Shown here one piece after another: positions 1-6,622 of a stretch of DNA of 7,234 bases. Both the position numbers and the translations under genes were made by a program. Under the pieces are notes generated by a model, which was not told where the DNA came from, did no database searches, and worked only from the letters and a program-made list of their open reading frames with translations. This DNA comes from Bacteroidales bacterium (GTDB taxonomy: Bacteria > Bacteroidota > Bacteroidia > Bacteroidales > UBA3824). Position 1 is the stretch's first letter. Each line of letters opens with the position of its first letter. Location: NCBI GenBank assembly GCA_017543645.1, contig JAFYFR010000012.1:1-7234 (forward strand). The letters run 5' to 3'.

Positions 1-2135
1 AGTATATGGTTGAAAATATTACTGTTAAGCTGAAAATTAGGCTCCGAATAGGCATGACGTGCGGCAGTAATCATAGCTATTGCACCGCCGTTGGCATTGT
101 GCAATGCACGCTCGGCTGGTGAATCCTGATTGTTGTCCGTCAACCGTGTGTAATAGTCGAAACGTCCCACATCGCACGACGAGGTGATAAAGACCGGCAG
201 ATTGTCGATGTTATTCATGTTGTCGATGTCGGCATTGGTAAGGATGCGCTCGTCGGTGAGGTAGTTTATGCCGCCGTGACCAGTAAAGTTGATAATCTTT
301 GCGCCGTGCGAAAACTGCGTCAAAATATCCTCACGCGCCTGAGGATAGAGGTTTCCCCCAATGGTCTGTTGGCGGGGATAAGCATCGAGAAAAATTTTAT
401 AGATATTGTAGTCTGGAAAGTTATCCTCCGAAAACTCCGCAATCTTGTCCGCCTGCGTTACGTGGATGTTCTGATTCTCGTCGTCGGCTATAAAGGCGAT
501 GTTTTTTTCCCAGTCGTTGAAAAACGACGATGTGTAGAGCGAAATTTTCTTGACGGCTGTTTCCGCCTCGGCCGCTGTTTTTACAGGAATACGCCCCACA
601 GCAATGTCTGGTAAGCCAGTATACTCCCCTTCGTCATCGTCCATAAGAGCAAAATAGTCGTCGGATACAAACGAGAAAAAGTCATCCTCGTCTAACGATT
701 GCGGACTCTGGTATGTGGGAATAACATTTGTGTTACCGGCCGACAGTGTGATATTGTCGACCGAGCCATCGCCAAACAAAAGCACATAACGCAGCTTGTC
801 GCCGCTGGGATTGCGGTAAACATAGCGCAGATAGTCTCGTATGGCAGATACATCTCTCGCTCCGCACGAAAACTCGTTATATATTTGCTCCAGCACAACC
901 ACACCTACAGACATCTCCTTGGAATGTATATTGGCAATCTTCTCCGCCCATGCCTTATATATATAAGGTGTGATAATCACCATCTGCTTTGTGGATTGCG
1001 AATGAAGGTTCTGATTTTCAACGTTTTCTACAAATTCGGGAATGTAAGCATCTGAAAGCGAAAAAATTACGTATTCTTCAAGTTTTTCGGTACTTGCGGA
1101 AAACACAGCGTTGCCACCTTCAATAGTATAACCGATTTCAACAGGTGAATTGCTGTCGGTGATGTTCCATATAACAGAATTGTTGTCGGCTCCCGAAATT
1201 TTGAACATACAGCCTCCGCCATTTTTGTACGACTGCAAATCCCTAAATATCAACTGTTTGTGCTTGTAGGTCAGATTCCCCCTCGCATTGAGCAGAATAT
1301 AATCGAGATAGCCCTCGGCTGATGGCGTGGACTTATTGAAAGTAATGCTGACATTTTGAACCGTCTGTCGGTTAGAAACAAAATCAAACATCCGCGTCTG
1401 CACATCGGCATAATGCGCAGTATTTGAAACCGACTTGCACTCTAAATCCACCGAACTGCCACCGTTGACCGAAACGCTGAAAGTGTTGCTTTTTGACGAC
1501 CTTGCAACCACCGAAACTTTGGCTTTGGCTTTACCGCCTGTAGCTTCAACTGGAATTTCCAGTTTAAAATCCTGAGAAACAGCGTAATAGAAATTTTCAC
1601 CATACCAGTTGCGTCCCGACATCTGAAGGTTTACATCATCGTTCTCGTGTATGGCGTAGAAATCTCCGACTGTTGCGGCAGCAATGGTAGAAACATTGCC
1701 CATCTGCTTGGTTATCTTGTTGTTATAACCTGTGTTAACATCCGACAAAAAATAGTAGGCTTGCGAATCGTAGAGATGGCGTTTTACCTCGAACATATCG
1801 TCTTCCTGATTGTAACTCCATATATCCTTGGACTTTGCATAAAAATATAGAGCGTCGGTGGCGTACATTACTTTGTTTTCGATTAAATCAGATGGACGCG
1901 GATCGCTGTTCATAAAGGGTAACATTCCAAAATCGTTTCCAAAAACCCTCACGCTTTGAGGCGAGGAGAATCCCCACTCGGAAAGCTTGGCGTAAGGTAT
2001 CTTGTACACACCGTCGGCCGACACAGCGACTTTTACCCATCTGCCAGATTTAAGGACAGACGAAACTGTCTGAGCTGCAACATTCTGCACCAAAAACAGA
2101 GCAATCACCAATGCGATAAAACCTGCTTTATTCAC
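1..2135 (-). CDS. porU: Type IX secretion system sortase PorU (C25 cysteine peptidase), 3' end cut off by window edge
   Basis: PorU is the cell-surface sortase of the T9SS: after cargo crosses the outer membrane it removes the C-terminal sorting domain and links the cargo to lipopolysaccharide, working with PorV, PorQ and PorZ (family knowledge). I translated the minus strand: 711 codons are open to the window edge. Residues 1-21 form a signal peptide ending VAA|Q. The N-terminal domain opens with SVLKSGRWVKVAVSADGVYK (residues 26-45), typical of PorU. The gingipain-like C25 domain runs from about residue 383, with VLLFGDGS (451-458), SDDYF (491-495), the catalytic His in FTGHGG (H620) and the catalytic Cys in TSSCDVGRFD (C654). 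PorU proteins are usually about 1,100-1,200 aa, so roughly the last third is missing. The GTG start is forced: an in-frame TAA lies five codons upstream, no other usual start codon intervenes, and the signal peptide begins there. It overlaps the end of cca by 8 bases, implying cotranscription. Confidence 0.93.
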   Translation of the reverse strand, partial: MNKAGFIALVIALFLVQNVAAQTVSSVLKSGRWVKVAVSADGVYKIPYAKLSEWGFSSPQSVRVFGNDFGMLPFMNSDPRPSDLIENKVMYATDALYFYAKSKDIWSYNQEDDMFEVKRHLYDSQAYYFLSDVNTGYNNKITKQMGNVSTIAAATVGDFYAIHENDDVNLQMSGRNWYGENFYYAVSQDFKLEIPVEATGGKAKAKVSVVARSSKSNTFSVSVNGGSSVDLECKSVSNTAHYADVQTRMFDFVSNRQTVQNVSITFNKSTPSAEGYLDYILLNARGNLTYKHKQLIFRDLQSYKNGGGCMFKISGADNNSVIWNITDSNSPVEIGYTIEGGNAVFSASTEKLEEYVIFSLSDAYIPEFVENVENQNLHSQSTKQMVIITPYIYKAWAEKIANIHSKEMSVGVVVLEQIYNEFSCGARDVSAIRDYLRYVYRNPSGDKLRYVLLFGDGSVDNITLSAGNTNVIPTYQSPQSLDEDDFFSFVSDDYFALMDDDEGEYTGLPDIAVGRIPVKTAAEAETAVKKISLYTSSFFNDWEKNIAFIADDENQNIHVTQADKIAEFSEDNFPDYNIYKIFLDAYPRQQTIGGNLYPQAREDILTQFSHGAKIINFTGHGGINYLTDERILTNADIDNMNNIDNLPVFITSSCDVGRFDYYTRLTDNNQDSPAERALHNANGGAIAMITAARHAYSEPNFQLNSNIFNHI

Positions 2136-3567
2136 CGACTTTGTTGTTTATGCTTTTGTTAACCACTTCAAAACCAAGCTCCCTGCCTTTCTCAACCATA
2201 AGGTTGTAAGCCGCTTCGAAATTGTTCTCGATTTTGCCGTCGAGAATCGAATCTTTGATACAGTCTTTTATAATTCCCACAGCCTTAGACGGCTGAATAT
2301 CAAATGATTGCATAATAAAACTTCCGTCGATGGGCGGCTGCCAGTTGCGGCGGAAATCTTTCTGCTCCAATTCCTTAATCTTCTGGCTTACAATTTTATA
2401 GTTGTTGAGAAACTTGATTCTCTTTTCCTCAATTTTAGAAGTGATGTCGGCACGGCACAGAATCAGAAGGTCGTCGAGGTCGTCGCCGGCGTCGAACATA
2501 AGGCGGCGTACTGCCGAATCGGTTATCTCGCTGTTAGAAATAGGAATAGCCCTATGGTGCATTCCCACAAGCTTTTGCACATATTTCATCTTGTCGTTGA
2601 GCGGCATCTTCATCGTCCTGAATATGTTGGGAACCATTTTTGCGCCGAGAAACTCGTGGTTGTGAAACGTCCATGTGCCGTTGAAAAACTTTTTGACATT
2701 CGGCTTGGCAATATCATGAAACAAGGCAGCCCATCTAAGCCAGATGTTGTCGCTCACCGCCGCCACATTGTCGAGCACCTGCATAGTATGCAAAAAGTTG
2801 TCCTTATGGCCTTTGCCCTCCTTAATCTCCACGCCCTTGAGCTTTACTAACTGTGGAAGAATCAAATTCAGCAGACCGGTCTTCTCAAGAAGCATCCATC
2901 CGCGCGAAGGCTTGGCCGTAGCCATTATCTTGTTGAGCTCGTCTACGATGCGCTCCTTCGACACAATCTCCATACGTTTGGCGTTGCGGGCTATTGCCTC
3001 CTCGGTTTCGGGAAGTATATTGAAATCCAGACGGCAGGCAAACCTCACTGCGCGGAGCATACGCAGAGGATCGTCGGAAAAAGTGATGTCGGGGTCGAGG
3101 GGTGTGCGGATAATCTTGCGTTTCAGGTCGCCAAGACCGTCAAATGGGTCGGTAAGCTCTCCGAAGTTGTTGTTGTTGAGCGAAATAGCAAGCGCGTTGA
3201 TGGTAAAGTCGCGACGGAGCTGGTCGTCGTGGATAGTGCCGTTTTCAACGATAGGCTTGCGCGAATTGCGGTCGTAAGATTCCTTCCGCGCTCCCACAAA
3301 TTCGAGTTCCACACCACGGTAACGTATCATGGCAGTTCCGAAATTCTTGAAATACTGCACCGTCTTGCAACGGAGCGCCTCGGCCACCTTTTGCGCCAGA
3401 TCTATTCCACTGCCAGCCACCACAAAGTCGATGTCCTTGGAGGGAATATCCAACAAAAGGTCGCGGACATAGCCGCCTATAACGTATGTCTCTAATTTAT
3501 TGCTGTTTGCAACCCGTGCTATCTGATTGAAAACAGGATTGGTAAGTTTGTGCCGCAGATTTGTCAT
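2128..3567 (-). CDS. cca: CCA-adding tRNA nucleotidyltransferase with HD domain
   Basis: The product adds or repairs the 3'-terminal CCA of tRNAs from CTP and ATP without a nucleic acid template, in the cytoplasm. It is a class II enzyme. The nucleotidyltransferase head holds GGYVRD (residues 31-36), the metal-binding DID carboxylates (D45, D47), and RRDFTINAL (118-126). DPLRMLRAVRFA (166-177) and the helical segment around residues 193-215 form the neck and RNA-binding part. A C-terminal HD phosphohydrolase domain follows, with H260, the HD pair H284-D285 in FHDIAKP, and FHNHE (301-305). The 479 aa length suits HD-bearing bacterial enzymes. The ATG start is fixed by an in-frame TAA three codons upstream (3574-3576). 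Whether it is a full CCA enzyme or only A- or CC-adding cannot be settled by eye, though the single complete gene favours the full activity. It is followed, with overlap, by porU, with which it shares no known function. Confidence 0.96.
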   Translation of the reverse strand: MTNLRHKLTNPVFNQIARVANSNKLETYVIGGYVRDLLLDIPSKDIDFVVAGSGIDLAQKVAEALRCKTVQYFKNFGTAMIRYRGVELEFVGARKESYDRNSRKPIVENGTIHDDQLRRDFTINALAISLNNNNFGELTDPFDGLGDLKRKIIRTPLDPDITFSDDPLRMLRAVRFACRLDFNILPETEEAIARNAKRMEIVSKERIVDELNKIMATAKPSRGWMLLEKTGLLNLILPQLVKLKGVEIKEGKGHKDNFLHTMQVLDNVAAVSDNIWLRWAALFHDIAKPNVKKFFNGTWTFHNHEFLGAKMVPNIFRTMKMPLNDKMKYVQKLVGMHHRAIPISNSEITDSAVRRLMFDAGDDLDDLLILCRADITSKIEEKRIKFLNNYKIVSQKIKELEQKDFRRNWQPPIDGSFIMQSFDIQPSKAVGIIKDCIKDSILDGKIENNFEAAYNLMVEKGRELGFEVVNKSINNKVGE

Positions 3568-3590
3568 TTTGCTTTATATATTATCCGCTG

Positions 3591-3598
3591 CAAAAATA
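3591..3598 (-). promoter_or_regulatory. Bacteroidota -7 promoter box for cca-porU
   Basis: Read on the minus strand this is TATTTTTG, a full match to the Bacteroidota primary sigma factor -7 motif TAnnTTTG. It lies 23 bases before the cca ATG, giving an expected leader of roughly 15-20 bases. The -33 element (TTTG in the consensus) is not clear: the expected spot holds only a T-rich stretch around 3616-3622. The box follows the stop codon of the possible 41-aa gene, so cca would have its own promoter even if some transcripts start further upstream. Confidence 0.5.
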
Positions 3599-3602
3599 GC
3601 AA

Positions 3603-3728
3603 TTATTTTTTTGCACTGGAAAAATTTTTGGTATTACCTTCCCCACCTGAATATTTCCTACGTATCTCTAACCCGGAGTATAAAACAAGCCCGATAATCA
3701 ATATGCTGAGTGTCAAATCGATATACAT
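3603..3728 (-). CDS. Possible small single-pass membrane protein (41 aa), unrecognised
   Basis: I do not recognise this ORF, which lies immediately upstream of cca on the same strand. ATG to TAA encodes 41 residues. Residues 5-20 form one hydrophobic helix (LTLSILIIGLVLYSGL), followed by a basic patch EIRRK (21-25) and a polar, lysine-ending tail (to K41). By the positive-inside rule this would place the C-terminus in the cytoplasm. Its G+C is about 35% by hand count, against about 24% for the rest of the gap up to base 3888, as expected if it is coding. The start is preceded by an A-rich stretch, usual for Bacteroidota. The stop lies 35 bases before the cca start, and the cca -7 box falls in that interval, so it could be an upstream gene of the cca-porU operon. 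One ORF of this size with one helix can arise by chance, so this remains a candidate. Confidence 0.42.
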   Translation of the reverse strand: MYIDLTLSILIIGLVLYSGLEIRRKYSGGEGNTKNFSSAKK

Positions 3729-3788
3729 AAAATAGTTTTTTTATAGGTTTCATAAAATCTATACGCATTTTTCAACGAGAATGATGTG

Positions 3789-3796
3789 CAAATATT
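3789..3796 (-). promoter_or_regulatory. Candidate -7 box for the 41-aa ORF (one mismatch)
   Basis: Read on the minus strand this is AATATTTG, one base off TAnnTTTG, followed by CACA exactly as in the plus-strand promoter at 3859-3866. It would give a leader of roughly 55 bases before the ATG at 3728. I see no convincing -33 element. Support comes mainly from its similarity to the facing promoter copy, so treat it as tentative. Confidence 0.25.
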
Positions 3797-3858
3797 GAAA
3801 AAAGTATGCTTAAATAACGAAAAAATAACATTATTAGTTTTTTTTCAATATCATTTAC

Positions 3859-3866
3859 TACATTTG
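3859..3866 (+). promoter_or_regulatory. Bacteroidota -7 promoter box for the propeller gene
   Basis: The sequence is TACATTTG, a full match to TAnnTTTG. It sits 22 bases before the ATG at 3889, leaving a leader of about 15-20 bases. The expected -33 zone (about 3834-3840) holds TTAGTTT, only a weak match to TTTG. No Shine-Dalgarno sequence precedes the start, which is normal in this phylum. Confidence 0.55.
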
Positions 3867-3888
3867 CACAGCAAAATTAACTGGCCAA

Positions 3889-5367
3889 ATGAGAGGATTG
3901 ATAAAAATACTACTGATAATCAGTACGTTGACCGTCACCATTGACACATTTGCCCAATACAATGTGGAATGGGCGCAGGGGTTCGGAGGCGACGGCTGGG
4001 ACGAGGCTTGCTCGTGTATCGAGACTCGCGACGGCGATTTTCTCGTAGGAGGATACGCCAAACAGCAGGAGCGCAACCTCTGGCTTGTGAAAATCCGGCC
4101 TAACGGAAAAGGCAGATGGGGCAAAATCTACGCCGACTATGCAGCCTCAGCAGCCAACAGCATAATTCAGACATACGACAGCTGCCTGGTGCTGGCTGGT
4201 TATGCCATCAGAAAACGCGAAGTGCAAAGCAAACTGTTAGTTATGAAACTCGACACCCTCGGCAACGTGATGTGGCAAAAACTCTACGGCGGCACCGGAA
4301 ACGAGGAGGCTTACAAAATTATCGAAACCAAAGACCACGGATACGCTATTGCCGGATACACCACATCCAATCACGATGGAACTCCGTCGTGGTATATGCT
4401 GCGTTTAGACGAAAACGGCAACAAACTGTGGGACAAGCAGTTTATGGAAGGTGAAGAAAACCGCGCTCTCGGCATCGCACAGACATACGACGGCAATTTC
4501 GTGGTAACTGGCTACATTGGCAGCAGCACTGGCGGGCGCAAGAATATGATTGTTATTAAGATGGACGACCAAGGCGAGGAGATGTGGATGCAATGGTACG
4601 ACTTTAACGATTGGTGTTCGGGTCAGTCTGTTATAGCCACACGCGACAGCAACATTGTAGTTGCCGGATTTACAAGGGCTTACTCCATCACCGACTACGA
4701 CGCTATCATCCTCAAGCTCAACAACGACGGCGACACTCTCTGGGTGCACACCTACGGCAACGAAGACTGGGAGGAGGCCACCGACATAGTGGAAACATAC
4801 GACGGAGCATACGTAATCTCAGGATTCTCAAAGTCGAACAAAAGGGACATTTCACACTTTCTCATGGTAAAATACGATTCGCGCGGCAACCAGATGTGGG
4901 ATTATATCTTCAAACGGAAAAGTCAGGACTACTCAAAATCTATTGTAGAAACCCGTGACAACGGACTTCTGCTTGTTGGCGCAACCAACTCGCTCGGCAA
5001 AGGATGGGATTTCGGCGTTTTAAAAATGGTAAACGTAGAACGGACCGACCTTCAGTGCCATTTTCCCGCCGACTCGGTATCAGCCACGCTCAACAGCGAG
5101 CTAAAGATAACACTGTGCCTCAACAGTTTCGGTATTCCTAACAATGTAAAAGTGTTTGTCAACGACCAAATGCAGGTAAACGAAAGCGAATTTCACAAAC
5201 CGCCCTCAAACGAACAGCAGCAAGGATGCGACTTTCCTCTCTCATACAATGTCTCATTGAACGACGGAATCAATATAATACGCTTTGTTGTAAGAGATTA
5301 CAAAAACTACGAATTTGAAAAACAGTTAAAAATATACCGTCTGCCCAAACAACGCTTTGTCCGATGA
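3889..5367 (+). CDS. Exported seven-repeat beta-propeller protein with C-terminal beta-rich domain, function unknown
   Basis: The 492-aa product starts with a signal peptide (residues 1-22, cleavage likely TFA|Q), so it is exported. Residues 27 to about 385 contain seven repeats with a near-constant period of 52 residues, starting near 27, 76, 128, 180, 232, 284 and 336. The pattern is W...YG, then an acidic patch, then I.ET.DG..VV.GY, then a short variable loop, then (I/L)(V/L)K.D..GN..W. Seven such units predict a seven-bladed propeller resembling the SBBP-like repeats of Bacteroidota surface proteins. Residues 386-492 look like a beta-sandwich, with ITLCLNSFG and LNDGINIIRFVVRDY. The chain ends in QRFVR and I see no typical T9SS sorting domain. 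Related Bacteroidota proteins, as I recall, can carry an Ig-like plus caspase-type C-terminus; here translation stops before any peptidase and no remnant follows. It probably binds a ligand or acts as an envelope scaffold. The ATG is supported by the signal peptide. Confidence 0.85.
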   Translation: MRGLIKILLIISTLTVTIDTFAQYNVEWAQGFGGDGWDEACSCIETRDGDFLVGGYAKQQERNLWLVKIRPNGKGRWGKIYADYAASAANSIIQTYDSCLVLAGYAIRKREVQSKLLVMKLDTLGNVMWQKLYGGTGNEEAYKIIETKDHGYAIAGYTTSNHDGTPSWYMLRLDENGNKLWDKQFMEGEENRALGIAQTYDGNFVVTGYIGSSTGGRKNMIVIKMDDQGEEMWMQWYDFNDWCSGQSVIATRDSNIVVAGFTRAYSITDYDAIILKLNNDGDTLWVHTYGNEDWEEATDIVETYDGAYVISGFSKSNKRDISHFLMVKYDSRGNQMWDYIFKRKSQDYSKSIVETRDNGLLLVGATNSLGKGWDFGVLKMVNVERTDLQCHFPADSVSATLNSELKITLCLNSFGIPNNVKVFVNDQMQVNESEFHKPPSNEQQQGCDFPLSYNVSLNDGINIIRFVVRDYKNYEFEKQLKIYRLPKQRFVR

Positions 5368-5455
5368 CGAATTAGTGTTTTTTAACACACCTTGTATATA
5401 TAATAGTGCAATAAAACAAAGATTTGAGATGTTATCTAAATAAAAACCAGCAGCC

Positions 5456-5989
5456 ATGAAAACAATAACAGCCATATTAACAGCATTGTTGCTCACCACA
5501 GCGATGCAGCTTTCAGCACAAGAACTATTCTGGTTCAACGTAAAGGTCTACCCTGTTGTCAACAAACAGACCCACCAACAGATTTACAGTGTGCGTCTAT
5601 CCTCCCCCAAAATTTCCAACGGAGGCACAAAGACTTTTTCAAAAGCATTGTGGAGCAGCACAGCCAAAGGGCAGTCAATTTGCGTAGGACCTTTCAAAAG
5701 CTACAACCAGGCATTTGCAGCCATGAAACTCTACAAGGCTGTCAACGATACCATCACTCCGCGAGCCTCCAACAACACTCAGGCATGGTTTCTTGTAAAA
5801 GTAAACATCACCGAACGCAGCCACAGCTACCGTTTTGAACGCATGGCGGCACGTGTGGTGGAAGGCACCGAAAAAGAGTTTTGCGAAGTTCTGCGCGAAA
5901 GCCTCGCCTTCAAAACCCTCGCAATAGGCCCGTTTGAAGAATCATTCGATGCCGAAGAAGCCAAATCACTTTACCGACTTGAAGAATAA
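5456..5989 (+). CDS. Exported protein with two SPOR-like repeats, function unknown
   Basis: This is a 177-aa protein with a signal peptide (residues 1-21, cleavage LSA|Q), so periplasmic or outer-membrane facing. The mature part appears to be an internal duplication. Unit one (about 25-94) opens with FWFNVKV and ends ICVGPFKSYNQAFAAMKLYK; unit two (about 110-174) opens with AWFLVKV and ends LAIGPFEESFDAEEAKSLYR. Each unit has the outline of a SPOR domain: a leading beta strand, and a late (V/I)GPF followed by a helix rich in A, E and K. SPOR domains bind peptidoglycan glycan strands stripped of stem peptides (family knowledge). The match is by pattern only and the repeats have diverged strongly. 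It is the first gene of a packed trio with a 5-base gap to the DUF5063 gene; 88 bases separate it from the propeller gene. The NlpC/P60 enzyme two genes downstream fits a cell-wall role. Confidence 0.85.
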   Translation: MKTITAILTALLLTTAMQLSAQELFWFNVKVYPVVNKQTHQQIYSVRLSSPKISNGGTKTFSKALWSSTAKGQSICVGPFKSYNQAFAAMKLYKAVNDTITPRASNNTQAWFLVKVNITERSHSYRFERMAARVVEGTEKEFCEVLRESLAFKTLAIGPFEESFDAEEAKSLYRLEE

Positions 5990-5994
5990 CCACA

Positions 5995-6621
5995 ATGGAA
6001 AGCATAATTAACAAAGACACATTAGAGTTTCTCACAGTAGCCAACGAATATTGCGCATTTTTGGAAAAAGCCGACAGATGCACAAAAAAAGAGTTCGTCG
6101 CCAAAATGCAGAAAATTCTGCCGCTGCTCTACCTCAAAGCCGCCATGCTGCCCGAAACTGACGAAATCGACGGCGAAACCGAGATTTTTGTTTCGGAATA
6201 CGACTACGACTATATCAAGAACAAAATAGCCCAGGCTCTCGGCTCAAGCGACGCATATATCAACATATTTGCCCCTCAGGACAACAGCGACGAATACGAA
6301 CAGGCTGAGATGTCGGAATGTGCTACCGACATTTACCAAGACCTCAAGAACTTTTCGGAAAACTGCCGCTTAGGTTCCGACGAAGCTATGAACGCAGCAC
6401 TCTACCAATGCCGATCGAATTTCAAAGACTATTGGGGACTACGTCTGCTGTCGCTCCAAGCAGCCCTCCACCGAACAGCCTACAATGCCGAAGATGATGC
6501 CTACGAGGACGACATATCAAACACCGATGATAAAGACGCCATTAATCACATCGCCACAGAACGCAACGGCAACAGCCTGATAAACAATTTTTTAGAAAAC
6601 TACCATAAAAAAATCAATTGA
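5995..6621 (+). CDS. DUF5063 family protein
   Basis: The 208-aa product has no signal peptide or membrane segment and is acidic, so it should be cytoplasmic. I recognise the DUF5063 family, known to me from Bacteroidota, by FLTVANEYCAFLEKA near the N-terminus (residues 12-26), the ILPLLYLKAAMLP segment (about 41-53), the central ATDIYQDLKNF, and the late NFKDYWGLRLLSLQAALH. It is predicted mainly helical. No biochemical function is established that I know of. The C-terminal part after about residue 165 is a low-complexity acidic stretch (AEDDAYEDD) followed by about 30 polar residues, which I think is longer than usual. It lies 5 bases after the SPOR-like gene and 1 base before the NlpC/P60 gene, so all three are surely cotranscribed. 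A cytoplasmic protein between two exported ones may reflect only shared transcription. The ATG is the sensible start given the spacing. Confidence 0.9.
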   Translation: MESIINKDTLEFLTVANEYCAFLEKADRCTKKEFVAKMQKILPLLYLKAAMLPETDEIDGETEIFVSEYDYDYIKNKIAQALGSSDAYINIFAPQDNSDEYEQAEMSECATDIYQDLKNFSENCRLGSDEAMNAALYQCRSNFKDYWGLRLLSLQAALHRTAYNAEDDAYEDDISNTDDKDAINHIATERNGNSLINNFLENYHKKIN

Positions 6622-6622
6622 C

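Larger units (their letters stand above)
3785..3870. repeat. Inverted duplication of a promoter-like block in the divergent intergenic region
   Basis: Two pairs of inverted repeats are nested here. ATATTGAAAAAA (3792-3803) is the perfect reverse complement of TTTTTTCAATAT (3840-3851), 12 bp with a 36-base centre. TGTGCAAAT (3785-3793) is the perfect reverse complement of ATTTGCACA (3862-3870), 9 bp. On the minus strand the two blocks run together as TTTTTTCAAT then ATTTGCACA. On the plus strand they are separated by about ten extra bases, which include part of the plus -7 box. This suggests a promoter block copied in inverted orientation, or a two-sided regulator site. The DNA is very AT-rich, which weakens the first pair, but the GCACA-bearing second pair is less likely by chance. 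Confidence 0.5.

Noticed and set aside
276..1055. Plus-strand ORFs of 112 and 118 aa in the left end
   Set aside because: They are antisense to porU, whose frame is unbroken here and contains the catalytic His and conserved C25 motifs.
2308..2850. Plus-strand ORF of 180 aa opposite cca, and a similar 177-aa one at 2744-3277
   Set aside because: Both lie wholly antisense to the well-supported cca gene, have no recognisable motif, and have compositions typical of reverse-strand shadows.
3550..3735. Plus-strand 61-aa ORF across the divergent region
   Set aside because: It begins inside cca antisense, has no signal or helix, and overlaps the more coherent 41-aa minus-strand ORF.
5375..5388. Hairpin GTGTT-TTTT-AACAC just after the propeller gene, as a terminator
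   Set aside because: The stem is only 5 bp, A/T-heavy, and not followed by a T run, so termination here is not supported.
5392..5426. Promoter for the 5456 gene: TTG at 5392-5394 and AAGATTTG at 5419-5426
   Set aside because: The -7 box has a mismatch and the spacing is about 24 bases rather than about 19-20. A promoter in this 88-base gap is plausible but not shown.
5326..5538. Minus-strand 70-aa ORF with a hydrophobic stretch spanning the 88-base gap
   Set aside because: Most of it is antisense to the propeller C-terminus and to the signal peptide of the next gene; the hydrophobic stretch comes from that antisense reading.
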